From NCBI GenBank assembly GCA_016185145.1, contig JACPOB010000045.1:62001-126000 (forward strand): a stretch of DNA of 64,000 nt. Reading direction: 5' to 3'. This DNA is from Rhodospirillales bacterium. Its GTDB lineage: Bacteria > Pseudomonadota > Alphaproteobacteria > Reyranellales > Reyranellaceae. The stretch's first letter is position 1, and each line of letters begins with the position of its first letter. The position numbers and the translations under genes are program-made. This document shows, one piece after another, positions 23,947 to 33,140 of the stretch. The notes under the pieces are model-generated. The model did not search any database. It saw nothing but the letters and a program-made list of their open reading frames with translations, and was not told where the DNA came from.

Positions 23947-24068
23947 ACCGTCATCCCGACCGGATCCTCGCGCAGCGAGGCGGAGCGGAGGGACCCGTTC
24001 ATACGGCCGGCGAAGCCATGAACAGGTCCCTCCACTTCGCGCTACGCGCTCCGGTCGGGATGACGGTG
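23947..24068. repeat. Intergenic inverted repeat, family B
   Basis: Starts CCGTCATCCCGACCGGA and ends TCCGGTCGGGATGACGG, a long imperfect palindrome with inner GGGACC / GGTCCC arms. Its end is 13 bases from the stop of the CoA-transferase. Confidence 0.85.
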
Positions 24069-24081
24069 GGCGATGCGCCAT

Positions 24082-25206
24082 CTAGGCCGCGAACTCGCGC
24101 CGCACCTGCTCCGAATGCTGGCCCACCGTCGGCACGTCGCCCAGGCGCTCGGGCTCGCCGTTCCACGAGGCGGCGAGCGCCGGCATCGAGACGTCGCCGC
24201 CGGTCGTGCCGAAGACCACGCGGCGCAGCTGCGGATGGGTCGAGAGATCGTCGACCGAGCTCACGCGCGCCCAGGCGATCTGTGCCGCGTCGAGGCGGAC
24301 GGCGAGATCGGTGAAGGTCTGGCTGCCAAAACTCTTCTGCACGATGGCGTTGGTGTCGTCGCGCCGCGAATTGCGCGCTTTGTTGGTGGCGTAGTCGGGG
24401 TCCTTCTCCAGGCCCGGCCTGTCGAGCACGCCGTGGCACAGCCGCTCGAACTCGCGGTCGTTCTGGATCGAGATCAGCACGGGCACCTTGTCCGCGGTCT
24501 GGTAGACGCCATAGGGCGCGATGAAGGGATGGGTGAGCCCGAGCCGCGGCCAGTCGTAGTCGGAATAGTCCTTGGCCAGCACCGGCACGGTCATCCATTC
24601 GGCCATGGCGGAGAACAGCGAGACCGCGATGGCGCGGCCTTCGCCGGTCTTCTGGCGGGCCAGCAATGCCTCCAGCACGGCGGCGTGGGCATACATGCCG
24701 GTGCCGATGTCGGTGGCCGAGATGCCGACGCGGCCCGGCCCCTCGGCCGTGCCGGTGATCGAGGCGAGCCCGCTCTCGGCCTGCACCAGCAGGTCGTAGG
24801 CGCGGCGGTCCCGGTAGGGGCCGTGCTCGCCATAACCGGAGATGTCGACGGTGATCAGCCGCTTGTTCTTGGCGCGCATCGCCGCCGAGCCGAAGCCAGC
24901 GCGCTCGGCGGCACCCGGCGCCAGGTTCTGGATCAGCACGTCGGCCCTGGCGATCATGCGATGCAGCAGCGCGAGATCATCCTTGTCCTTGAAGTCGAGC
25001 GTCACCGACTGCTTGCCGCGGTTCAGCCAGACGAAGTAGCTCGACTGGCCGTGCACATAGGCATCGTAGGCGCGGGCGAAATCGCCCTCCGGCCGTTCGA
25101 TCTTGATCACGCGCGCGCCGGCATCCGCCAGGCGGGCCGCGCAATAGGGCGCGGCGACCGCCTGCTCAACACTGATCACCAGCAGACCTTCAAGCGCTCC
25201 AGGCAT
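24082..25206 (-). CDS. CaiB/BaiF family (class III) CoA-transferase
   Basis: A 374-residue protein: LEGLLVISVEQAVAAPYCAARLADAGARVIKIERPEGDFAR, WLNRGKQSVTLDF, GYGEHGPYRDRRAYDLLVQAESG and the catalytic aspartate in ATDIGTGMYAHAAVLEALL. It moves CoA between carboxylic acids; many relatives serve itaconate, mesaconate or branched-chain acid routes. It is alone on its strand apart from the MFS gene downstream, which may import its acid. The start ATG at 25206 is the only early start that keeps the N-terminal CoA-binding motif intact. Confidence 0.92.
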   Translation of the reverse strand: MPGALEGLLVISVEQAVAAPYCAARLADAGARVIKIERPEGDFARAYDAYVHGQSSYFVWLNRGKQSVTLDFKDKDDLALLHRMIARADVLIQNLAPGAAERAGFGSAAMRAKNKRLITVDISGYGEHGPYRDRRAYDLLVQAESGLASITGTAEGPGRVGISATDIGTGMYAHAAVLEALLARQKTGEGRAIAVSLFSAMAEWMTVPVLAKDYSDYDWPRLGLTHPFIAPYGVYQTADKVPVLISIQNDREFERLCHGVLDRPGLEKDPDYATNKARNSRRDDTNAIVQKSFGSQTFTDLAVRLDAAQIAWARVSSVDDLSTHPQLRRVVFGTTGGDVSMPALAASWNGEPERLGDVPTVGQHSEQVRREFAA

Positions 25207-25402
25207 CTGCGACTCATCTCCATGGATGGAAGGATAGCGGCTTCGAGTAACATGCCGCCCCAGGGATTGCTGCTACCATCTCCTGGAGAAGCGCAAGCCC
25301 CGGTTCTGATCGCTCTCGCGGATTGAAATTCAGACCAAAGTCCTATGGAGGCGGAATGACGCGGCGAATACCCTCTTGCCGCGCCCATGAGGGGATTTTG
25401 CC

Positions 25403-25819
25403 ATGCCGTCCGACGCCCTTGCCCTTTACGCCACCGTGATCCTGCTGCTGCCGATGGCCTGTTTCTTCCTGTCGTCGCCGACCTTCCTGCTGGTCGGGCT
25501 GGAAATCCCGGAAGTCACCCAGCTGCTGCGCGGCCTGTTCAACGGCTACTTCCTGGTCATGGGCGTGGCTGGAGTCGTATCCGCGGTCGGGTACGTCATT
25601 GCCGGGCGTCCGCTCTTTGCCGTCGGCGCGCTCGCCGTCGCGACCCTGGCGGTCCTGGCGCGGCGCTGGTTCCTGCAGCACATGGACGTCGAGCTCGAGG
25701 CGAGGTCGGCCGGCGTCGCCACGGCGGTGCCGCGGCTTCGCGCGTTGCACCTCAAGGGCATGCTGCTGAACGCGATCCTGCTGGCGACCGTCGTCGCCAA
25801 CGTCCCGCTTGTCGTCTAG
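25403..25819 (+). CDS. Small integral membrane protein, unknown function
   Basis: 138 residues with four likely membrane spans (about 8-30, 44-66, 70-87 and 118-137); the loop after the third is polar (HMDVELEARSAGVATAVPRLRAL). No motif that I recognise. It lies between the divergent CoA-transferase and the convergent flavin hydroxylase and has good codon usage for this genome, so it is probably a real gene, but function is unknown. Confidence 0.7.
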   Translation: MPSDALALYATVILLLPMACFFLSSPTFLLVGLEIPEVTQLLRGLFNGYFLVMGVAGVVSAVGYVIAGRPLFAVGALAVATLAVLARRWFLQHMDVELEARSAGVATAVPRLRALHLKGMLLNAILLATVVANVPLVV

Positions 25820-25822
25820 GTG

Positions 25823-27064
25823 CTAACGCCGGTTGACCTGCTCCCGCGCGAAGCCGGCCATCGACGCATAGCCGCGCACGACCGACTCGCGCTCGGCGTG
25901 GCTGGCGACGCGGTCGATATCGTCGAAGCCGTCCGGGGCGCGCGCCTCGATCAAGTCGATCACGCCCTCGGGGCCTCCCTTGCGGTTCGCCTCGACGATC
26001 TTCGCCATGGCCGGCCGGCGCTCGGCGTCATAGATCGCGAGGGCGTCCGCGATCGACGGCACGGCTTCGAGGTGTCGCGCGAGGCACTGCGCGTCGAGGA
26101 TGGCCTGGCTCGCCCCGTTGCTGCCGACCGGATACATCGGATGGGCGGCATCGCCCAGCAGGGTCACGCGGCCGAACGACCAGCGCGGCAGGGGATTGCG
26201 GTCGCAGTTCGGATATTCGTAGAACGTCTCGGTCGCCTCGATCAGCGCCACCGGATCGAGAAAGTCCAGTCGGAACATGTCGCGCACGAAGGGCAACGCC
26301 TCTTCGCGCTGGCCGATGCGGTTCCAGTCCTCGCGCCGCGGCGGCACCTGCTCGTCGCTGAAGCGCGCCATGATCGCCCAGTTGGTCAAGCGCATCTCGC
26401 GCTGCGCCGGATCCGCGTGGATCGGATAGAACACGAACTTGGCGGCGTTGCCGCCGGCGATCACCATCGTCCTGCCGTCGGCATAGGCCGGCCAGTCCGT
26501 GGCGCCGCGCCACAGCATCGTCCCGTTCCAGATCGGTGGCCCCTCGTCGGGGTAGAGGGTCGATCGGACCGTTGAATGGATGCCGTCGGCGCCGATCAGC
26601 GCGTCGGCCTCGACCGTGGTCTGCCGACCATCGCGGCTCTCGAAGGATGCCACGACGCGATCCGCTTGCTCCTCGAAGCCGACCAGCCGGCAGTCGGTAT
26701 GGATGCGTGCCGCTCCCAGCCGCTCGCGCACCGAGCGCTGAAGGACGCCATGCAGCTTGCCGCGGTGGATGCTGAACTGGGGCACGTCGTATCCGGCGTC
26801 GGTGCCGCGCAGCTCCTGCCAGACCGTCTGGCCGAAGCGATTGCAATAGAACAGCTCGCGGATGCGGATGCCGGCCCGATCGAGCGCCGGCAGGAGGTCG
26901 AGCTCCGCCAGGACGCTGATGGCGTGCGGCAGCACGTTGATGCCGACCCCGAGTTCGCGCAACTCGGACGACTGTTCGAAGATCTCGGTCTCGATCCCGG
27001 CCCGGTGCAGGCAAAGCGCGGTGGCGAGGCCGCCGATGCCGCCGCCGACAATCAGGATTTTCAT
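25823..27064 (-). CDS. FAD-dependent aromatic-ring hydroxylase (salicylate / 3-hydroxybenzoate 6-hydroxylase-like)
   Basis: A 413-residue class A flavin monooxygenase. The GxGxxG FAD motif is MKILIVGGGIGGLATAL; the DG motif region is EADALIGADGIHSTVR (about residue 160); and GDAAHPMYPVGSNGASQAI (about residue 290) binds FAD ribityl. Such enzymes hydroxylate aromatic acids with NAD(P)H and O2. It is divergent from a CoA-transferase operon; the gap holds a perfect 11-bp-arm palindrome that looks like a shared operator. Its substrate is probably an aromatic acid or its relative. Confidence 0.9.
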   Translation of the reverse strand: MKILIVGGGIGGLATALCLHRAGIETEIFEQSSELRELGVGINVLPHAISVLAELDLLPALDRAGIRIRELFYCNRFGQTVWQELRGTDAGYDVPQFSIHRGKLHGVLQRSVRERLGAARIHTDCRLVGFEEQADRVVASFESRDGRQTTVEADALIGADGIHSTVRSTLYPDEGPPIWNGTMLWRGATDWPAYADGRTMVIAGGNAAKFVFYPIHADPAQREMRLTNWAIMARFSDEQVPPRREDWNRIGQREEALPFVRDMFRLDFLDPVALIEATETFYEYPNCDRNPLPRWSFGRVTLLGDAAHPMYPVGSNGASQAILDAQCLARHLEAVPSIADALAIYDAERRPAMAKIVEANRKGGPEGVIDLIEARAPDGFDDIDRVASHAERESVVRGYASMAGFAREQVNRR

Positions 27065-27137
27065 GGTCTCACCGTGAAGGTCCGATTGATCAGGTCGCGG
27101 GTCTCCACTACCGCGTCAGGCGTCCTCGACCGAAGGG

Positions 27138-27168
27138 ACATTTTCTTGGCAACGGCTCAAGAAAATGT
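27138..27168. promoter_or_regulatory. Perfect palindrome, probable operator
   Basis: ACATTTTCTTG, nine-base spacer, CAAGAAAATGT. The 11-base arms match perfectly in the gap between the divergent flavin hydroxylase and CoA-transferase genes. AT-rich against a GC-rich background. Position and symmetry suggest a dimeric regulator site; no regulator gene is adjacent. Confidence 0.6.
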
Positions 27169-27307
27169 ACGAAGCGAAGGTGACGAAGCGCACAGAACTC
27201 GCCGATGCCGCGAAGTTCTGAACTGCAAGCGCTCGTGTCGCGGCGTAGTTGCTTTGCCATCCGATCGCGTCATTGTGGGCCGCGGAACAAACGGAGGTAG
27301 GCGCGAG

Positions 27308-28525
27308 ATGCCGGGACCGCTTGCGGGAGTGCGTGTGATCGATCTGACGGCGGTGCTGCTGGGGCCGTTCGCCACCCAGCACCTGGCCGACATGGGCGCC
27401 GACGTGATCAAGGTCGAGCCGCCGGAAGGCGACCTTCTGCGCGTCTCGGGCGGCTCGATGGGGCGCGACAGGAACATGGGGCCGATCTACATGGCGGCCA
27501 ACCGCAACAAGCGTTCGCTCTGTCTCGACCTCAAGAAGCCCGCCGCCTGTGCCGTCCTGAAGGAGCTGATCAAGAAGGCCGATCTCTTCATCCACAACAG
27601 CCGGCCGCAGGCGATCGAGCGCCTCGGCCTGGGCTACGACGACCTGAAGAAGGTCAATCCGTCGATCATCTACGCCTACTCGCTGGGCTATGCGCGCAAG
27701 GGGCCGTACGGCCACAAGCCCGCCTTCGACGACCTGGTGCAGGGCGTGAGCGGCGCTGCCTCCCTGCAGTCGCGCGTCGACGGCCTGCCGCCGCGCTTCA
27801 TGCCGAGCCTGATCGCCGACAAGACCACGGGCCTGCATCTCTGCATCGCCGTGCTGGGCGCGCTCTATCACCGCCAGAAGACCGGCGAGGGGCAGATGAT
27901 CGAGGTGCCGATGCTGGAGACGCTCGCCTCGTTCTGGCTGACCGAGCACCTGTTCGGCGCCACCTGGACGCCCGAGCGCGGCGCCATGGGCTACGACCGC
28001 ATCATCAACAAGTTCCGCCATCCGTTCAAAACCAAGGACGGCTACATCTGCGCATTGCCCTACACCGATGCGCATTGGCTCACCTTCTTCGAACTGGCCG
28101 GCCGTCCCGACCTCTGCAAGGAGCAGCGCTTCGTCGATCGCAACGAGCGCGCCAAGCATTTCAGCGAGCTCTACCAGGTGCTGGCCTCGCTGCTCGAGCA
28201 TCGGCCGACCGAGGAGTGGCTCGCGATGTTCGACAAGGCCGACATCCCGGCGATGCCGGTGCGCACCCTCGAAGAACTGTTCGACGATCCGCATCTCAAG
28301 GCGACCGGCTTCTTCACCGAGCGCGAGCATCCGACGGAGGGACCGATCACCACCTTTGCCAGCCCGCTCGACTTCGAGAAGACCAAGGTCGAGTTCCGTC
28401 GTCACGCCCCGCGCGTCGGCGGCGATGGCGAGGAGGTACTACGCGAGGCCGGCGTCAGCGACGCCGAGATCACGAAGCTGAAGGCCGACAAGGCCCTGAT
28501 CGTGCCGGCGCCGATGGCCCAGTGA
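27308..28525 (+). CDS. CaiB/BaiF family (class III) CoA-transferase
   Basis: A 405-residue protein: MPGPLAGVRVIDLTAVLLGPFATQHLADMGADVIKVEPPEGD, NRNKRSLCLDLKKP, AYSLGYARKGPYGHKPAFDDLVQGVSG and a catalytic aspartate near PSLIADKTTGLHLC. GGAGG lies ten bases before the ATG; longer upstream frames are antisense to the flavin hydroxylase. Divergent from that hydroxylase with a palindrome between, so both may act on one aromatic acid pathway. It overlaps the following phospholipase-D-like gene (GTGA). Confidence 0.92.
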   Translation: MPGPLAGVRVIDLTAVLLGPFATQHLADMGADVIKVEPPEGDLLRVSGGSMGRDRNMGPIYMAANRNKRSLCLDLKKPAACAVLKELIKKADLFIHNSRPQAIERLGLGYDDLKKVNPSIIYAYSLGYARKGPYGHKPAFDDLVQGVSGAASLQSRVDGLPPRFMPSLIADKTTGLHLCIAVLGALYHRQKTGEGQMIEVPMLETLASFWLTEHLFGATWTPERGAMGYDRIINKFRHPFKTKDGYICALPYTDAHWLTFFELAGRPDLCKEQRFVDRNERAKHFSELYQVLASLLEHRPTEEWLAMFDKADIPAMPVRTLEELFDDPHLKATGFFTEREHPTEGPITTFASPLDFEKTKVEFRRHAPRVGGDGEEVLREAGVSDAEITKLKADKALIVPAPMAQ

Positions 28526-29877
28526 CTGCTGTCGTGACGGCGGTCGACGGCTCCTACATTCCCGGCACGACGTCGGGGCCTTACCCGGCGCGTCCCGGCA
28601 ACCGCGTGCGGGCTTTCATCGACGGGCCGCAGATCGTGCGGCGCATCGGCGAGGCGATCGCCAAGGCGCGCCACAGCGTCTGGCTGACCGTGGCCTTCTA
28701 CTCCGACGACTTCCTGCTTCCCGAGGGCCAGGAGCCGCTGTTCGACGTGCTCGAGCGGGCCGTGGCGCGCGGCGTCGACGTGCGGCTCCTGATCTGGCGC
28801 CCCAATCCCGAGACCGCACCCAGCCCGCGCATGTTCGGCGGCTCGCCGGAGCAGCGCGCGCTGCTCGCCAGGCGCGGGTCGCGCTTGAAGATCCGCTGGG
28901 ACAGGGCGGCGACGGTGTTCTGCCAGCATCAGAAGAGCTGGGTGATCGATGCCGGCCAGCCGTCGGAGACGTCGTTCGTCGGCGGCCTCAACCTCACCAG
29001 CGTCGCCATGCGCCTGCACGACGTCTATGTCGAGGTGACGGGGCCGTCGGCGACCGACGTGCGCCACAATTTCGTCGAGCGCTGGAACGAGGCGAGCGAG
29101 CGCTACGAGTCCGACGGCAACTGGTGCTGCGACGGCGGCGACGAACTGCCCTATGCCGACCAGCCGCGCGGCGCCTGCGGGCCGAGCACCGTGCAGATCC
29201 AGCGCATGCTCGATGCGAGCCGCTATCCGCCGGTGCGCGTCGAGCGATCGATCCTGGAGCAGTACCAGCGCGCCATCGACGCCGCGCGCCGCACGATCTA
29301 CCTGCAGAACCAGGCGATCCCGATGCCGGAGGTCGCCCGCCATTTGGTTGCGGCCGCGGAACGCGGCGTCGAGATCGTGATGCTCGTGCCGCCGGCCCCC
29401 GAAGGGTATGTCTTCGATGCACGCCATAAGCCGGAGGAGGCGTCGCGCTTCTGGGGCATCGAGACCCTGGCGCGGCATGCGAACTTCACCCTGTCCGGGC
29501 TCGCCGAGATGCGCGACGGCAAACGGCACGCTGCCTACGTGCACGCCAAGATGATGGTGGTCGACGACGTCTGGGTCACCGTCGGCTCGTGCAACCTGCA
29601 TCCGTTCTCGTTGGCCGGTCACACGGAAATGAACGCCTCGATCTGGGACGCCGCGGTGGCACGTGACCTTCGCCAGCGGCTGTTCGCCCAGCATCTCGGC
29701 GTCGACACTGCGGCCGTGGACGATCGTGCAGCGTTGCGGCTATTCAGTGACGCTGCTCGTAAGAACCGCCTCAAGCTGGATGCGCACGAGGAAGACTGGC
29801 AGGGCTTGGTCTTCGCGCTGTCGCCGGAACTCTACGCAACGCCATCGGAGGTCGGCGGTCGGTTGAAGGACAGGTAG
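28522..29877 (+). CDS. Phospholipase D-like protein (cardiolipin synthase-type, two HKD motifs)
   Basis: A 451-residue protein with two HxKxxxxD motifs: HQKSWVIDAG from His136 followed by GGLNL, and HAKMMVVDD from His341 followed by GSCNLHPFS. Two HKD halves form one PLD active site for phosphatidyl transfer or hydrolysis. There is no N-terminal membrane segment, unlike ClsA. The GTG start overlaps the CoA-transferase stop, so translation is coupled although no metabolic link is obvious. Cardiolipin synthesis or phospholipid turnover is likely; nuclease-type PLD cannot be excluded. Confidence 0.88.
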   Translation: MTAVVTAVDGSYIPGTTSGPYPARPGNRVRAFIDGPQIVRRIGEAIAKARHSVWLTVAFYSDDFLLPEGQEPLFDVLERAVARGVDVRLLIWRPNPETAPSPRMFGGSPEQRALLARRGSRLKIRWDRAATVFCQHQKSWVIDAGQPSETSFVGGLNLTSVAMRLHDVYVEVTGPSATDVRHNFVERWNEASERYESDGNWCCDGGDELPYADQPRGACGPSTVQIQRMLDASRYPPVRVERSILEQYQRAIDAARRTIYLQNQAIPMPEVARHLVAAAERGVEIVMLVPPAPEGYVFDARHKPEEASRFWGIETLARHANFTLSGLAEMRDGKRHAAYVHAKMMVVDDVWVTVGSCNLHPFSLAGHTEMNASIWDAAVARDLRQRLFAQHLGVDTAAVDDRAALRLFSDAARKNRLKLDAHEEDWQGLVFALSPELYATPSEVGGRLKDR

Positions 29878-29882
29878 GCGTC

Positions 29883-30659
29883 ATGGACATGACAATTCCC
29901 GCCGACATTCGCCAACAGATCGACAAGAGACTCGCCCATATCGAGAGCCAGTTCGGCGTCGAGGTGTTCTATGCCTGCGAATCGGGCAGCCGGGCCTGGG
30001 ATTTCGCATCGGCCGACAGCGACTACGACGTGCGCTTTCTCTACCTTCATTCGAGGGACTGGTACCTGTCGCTCATCGAGCAGCGCGATGTCATCGAGAC
30101 GCCGATCGAGGGCGTCTACGACGTCAATGGCTGGGATCTGCGCAAGGCCTTGCGGCTCGCCGGGAGGAGCAATCCGGTCTTGTTCGAGTGGATGTCCTCA
30201 CCCATTCGATATGTCGAGCGGCCGTTGTCCGTGGAGTTTCGCGAAACCATCCTTGCCGCGTTCGATCCGGTGAAGGCCTACTGTCACTATCTCAGCATGG
30301 CCAAGGGGCAGCGTCGGACCTATCTCACGGGCGAGACGGTGCGGCAGAAGAAGTACTTTTATGCCGTGCGTCCGCTGCTGGCCTGCCTGTTTCTGTTGGA
30401 CCATCGCGGCCCGGTTCCCATGCGGTTCTTCGATCTCGTCGATGCCACCTCCATTCCGGTCGATGTGCAGCAAGTGTTGGGGGACCTGCTGCGCAACAAG
30501 CGTCTGGCGAACGAGAAGAGCGAAGCGCAACGCCTGCCGGTGCTGGATAGCTGGATCGACAAGACATTGGAGACCCTTCGGACCAGTCTGCCGGCGGCGG
30601 TTCCACCGTTCGACATGGCGCAGTTGGACCGCTTTTTCCGCCGCGCCATCGCTGGATGA
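29883..30659 (+). CDS. Predicted nucleotidyltransferase, RlaP/YcgL-like
   Basis: A 258-residue protein with a nucleotidyltransferase core: ESGSRAWDFASADSDYDVRFLY (residues 33-54) holds the GSxxxG-like loop and the two metal-binding aspartates of the DxD motif, and GWDLRKALRLAGRSNPVLFEW follows. This matches the RlaP family, named for its link with RNA ligase pathways and RNA repair, although those neighbours are absent here. It starts five bases after the PLD-like gene, so the two are co-transcribed. Substrate unknown. Confidence 0.85.
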   Translation: MDMTIPADIRQQIDKRLAHIESQFGVEVFYACESGSRAWDFASADSDYDVRFLYLHSRDWYLSLIEQRDVIETPIEGVYDVNGWDLRKALRLAGRSNPVLFEWMSSPIRYVERPLSVEFRETILAAFDPVKAYCHYLSMAKGQRRTYLTGETVRQKKYFYAVRPLLACLFLLDHRGPVPMRFFDLVDATSIPVDVQQVLGDLLRNKRLANEKSEAQRLPVLDSWIDKTLETLRTSLPAAVPPFDMAQLDRFFRRAIAG

Positions 30660-30740
30660 CCACTTGCAGGGGCTTGGCGTTCGCCAAGTCGTCATGAAGC
30701 CGGCTTAGGTTGCCTGCTTTCATGAGCATTGGCGACGCGC

Positions 30741-31717
30741 ATGACCATCGTCGAAGGCTTCGTTCCCGTCGAAGCGTCACCGCCCGGCGTTGTTCCCGGC
30801 CTGATCTGGGCCTTTCACATCCTCGAGGACGGCACGGCGAGCCCGCTACCGGTGAACCAGCCGCTCGCCGGCGGCCAGGAGGGCTGGCTGTGGCTGCATC
30901 TCGATCTCGCCGACGTCCGCGCGACCCAGTGGTTGAGGTCGGCAGGCCTTCCCGACCCGGCTGTGGAGACGATGCTGTCGCACGATCGGCATCAGCAGCT
31001 GCATGCGACGCGACCGAGGATGTCGGGTACCTGCATTTCGTCATGACCGATCGGCTGCTGGTCACCGGCCGCCATCATGCGCTCACGGCCGTCGAATCGG
31101 CGCGGACCACCATCGCATCGGGCGCCACCCGGGTCACGCATTGCGCTTCCTTGCTCGAGCTGATCGTCGAGCACGTGGCCGACGGCATCGACGAGATTTC
31201 CGGCAAACTGGAGACCAAGCTCGACGACATCGAAGACCAGCTCGCCGTCCGTTCGATCGCCGCGGCGCGCCGCAGCCTGGCTGGTGTGCGGCGAACCAGC
31301 GTGCGCCTGCATCGCCATCTCTCGGGATTGCGGGCGATCCTCTACCGTCTCGAGCGGCAGGGCACTCCCAAGGCAATCGATCCCCGCCTGCAGCTCAAGG
31401 TCGGGCGGCTCATCCAGCGCCTCGACGAGCTCGACCATTGCGTCCTGGAAATCCGCGAACGCGGCTACCGGCTGCAGGATGAGGTCTCCGCGACGATCAA
31501 CGAGGAGACCAACCGGCATCTGCACCTTCTGTCGATCCTCACCTCCTTGCTGCTGCCGCCGACACTCGTGGCCGTCGTTTTCGGCATGAACACCAAGTGG
31601 TTGCCGTTCCAGGACGAGAGCAGCGGTTTCCTGTGGGCGATGATCCTGATATTCGGCTCGTCGCTCGCTGCCTATCTCGTCCTGCGGCTGGCCGGCATCC
31701 TGAAGTCGCGCGAGTGA
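30741..31717 (+). pseudogene. ZntB/CorA-type divalent cation transporter, frameshifted
   Basis: Two frames encode one protein. The N-terminal cytoplasmic part (MTIVEGFVPVEASPPG to MLSHDRHQQLHAT) runs from 30741 and stops at about 31044. The rest (EDVGYLHFVMTDRLLVTGRHH, the long helical funnel, and the two C-terminal membrane helices with the GMN motif VFGMNTKWLPF) is in another frame from about 31015. The join lies between near-repeats GCGACG and GCGACC. Compared with my memory of ZntB homologues about 20 residues are also missing there, suggesting a small deletion. Without repair neither part can be a working Zn/Mg transporter. Confidence 0.8.
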
Positions 31718-31857
31718 CGACGGGTTTACGAGGAAAAAAGTGACGTAAGGTGGTTCCGCGCCGCGGCGTCTCAAGCCGCGATCCGGCACTTGATCGCTTG
31801 TCCGGGCCAAGCCCGCGGCTAAACTCCGGCGCAACGAAACCCGACCCGGGAGGTTGT

Positions 31858-33054
31858 ATGGACCTCGCTTTTACACCTGAAGAGCAGAAATTTGCCGACG
31901 ACGTGCGCACTTTCGTGCGCAGCCACCTGCCAGCCGACATCCGCGACAAGGTGAAGAACGGCAAGCACCTGATCCGCGACGACTACATGCGCTGGCAGCA
32001 GGCGCTCGGGAAGCAGGGCTGGCTGGTCTACACTTGGCCCAAGAAGCACGGCGGCCCGGGCTTCACGCCGGCGCAACGCTATATCTTCGAAAATGTCTGT
32101 GCCGAGGAGCATGCGCCGGGCATCATCCCGTTCGGCACCAAGATGGTCGGGCCGGTGATCTATACCTTCGGCAACGACGAGCAGAAGGCCAAGTTCCTCG
32201 AGCCGATCCGCCGCAGCACCGTGTGGTGGTGCCAGGGCTACTCCGAGCCGGGCTCGGGCTCCGATCTCGCGAGCCTACGCACCAAGGCCGAGAAGCAGGG
32301 CGACCACTACATCGTCAACGGCTCGAAGACCTGGAACACGATGGGCCACTGGGCCGACTGGATCTTCTGCCTGGTGCGCACCGATGCCAAGGCCAAGCCG
32401 CAGGAGGGCATCTCCTTCCTGCTGATCGACATGAAGACGCCGGGCATCACTGTGAAGCCCATCATCATGGCCGATGGCGGCCACGAGGTGAATGAGGTGT
32501 TCTTCGACAACGTCAAGGTCCCGGTCGCCAACCTGATCGGCAAGGAGAACGAGGGCGGGACCTGCGCCACGTTCCTGCTGGCCAACGAGCGGCTGGGCAT
32601 CGCCGCGGTGCCGCAGTCCAAGCGCGGCGTGGCGGCGCTGAAGGACATCGCCCGCGCCGAGCAGGAGAACGGCAAGCCGCTGATCGAGAACCAGAGCTTC
32701 GCCGAGAAGATCGCCGACCTCGAGATCCAGGTGACGGCGCTGGAGTACACCGAGCTCCGCGCGCTCTCGAGCATGGCGCATGGCGGGCAGCCCGGACCGG
32801 AAGTGTCGGGCCTCAAGGTCAGGGGCTCGGAGATCCAGCAGCGCATCGCCGAGCTCACCATGGAGGCGGTCGGCGAATACGCCGCGCCCTACCTGCCCAG
32901 CCTCCTGTGGCAGGGTTCCAATGAGGAGCCGGTCGGGCCGGCCTACGCGCATCTCGCGGCGCCGCGTTACTTCAACACGCGCAAGACCACGATCTATGGC
33001 GGCAGCAACGAGATCCAGAAAGGGATCATCAGCAAGATGGTGTTGGGACTTTAG
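31858..33054 (+). CDS. Acyl-CoA dehydrogenase, pimeloyl-CoA dehydrogenase large-subunit (PimC)-like
   Basis: A 398-residue ACAD. It has the N-terminal helical domain (MDLAFTPEEQKFADDVRTFV), middle beta domain with FAD/substrate motif WWCQGYSEPGSGSDLASL (near residue 125) and C-terminal YGGSNEIQKGIISKMVLGL, the FAD-contacting end. It lacks the usual catalytic Glu context of straight-chain ACADs and matches the large subunit of PimC/PimD-type heteromeric enzymes for dicarboxyl- or ring-derived CoA esters. GGAGG lies before the ATG. A close paralogue follows at 33141. Confidence 0.9.
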   Translation: MDLAFTPEEQKFADDVRTFVRSHLPADIRDKVKNGKHLIRDDYMRWQQALGKQGWLVYTWPKKHGGPGFTPAQRYIFENVCAEEHAPGIIPFGTKMVGPVIYTFGNDEQKAKFLEPIRRSTVWWCQGYSEPGSGSDLASLRTKAEKQGDHYIVNGSKTWNTMGHWADWIFCLVRTDAKAKPQEGISFLLIDMKTPGITVKPIIMADGGHEVNEVFFDNVKVPVANLIGKENEGGTCATFLLANERLGIAAVPQSKRGVAALKDIARAEQENGKPLIENQSFAEKIADLEIQVTALEYTELRALSSMAHGGQPGPEVSGLKVRGSEIQQRIAELTMEAVGEYAAPYLPSLLWQGSNEEPVGPAYAHLAAPRYFNTRKTTIYGGSNEIQKGIISKMVLGL

Positions 33055-33055
33055 G

Positions 33056-33117
33056 GGAGCGCGGACCTCCCGGTCCGCTCAAGACTCATGAATGCGGACC
33101 TGGAGGTCCGCGCTCCG
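33056..33117. repeat. Intergenic inverted repeat, family D
   Basis: GGAGCGCGGACCTCC pairs with GGAGGTCCGCGCTCC around a CTCATGA centre. Copies of the same family lie at 43021-43092 and 61069-61207. It separates the two tandem acyl-CoA dehydrogenase genes. Confidence 0.85.
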
Positions 33118-33140
33118 AAGACGATCACAGGACGCGTGCA

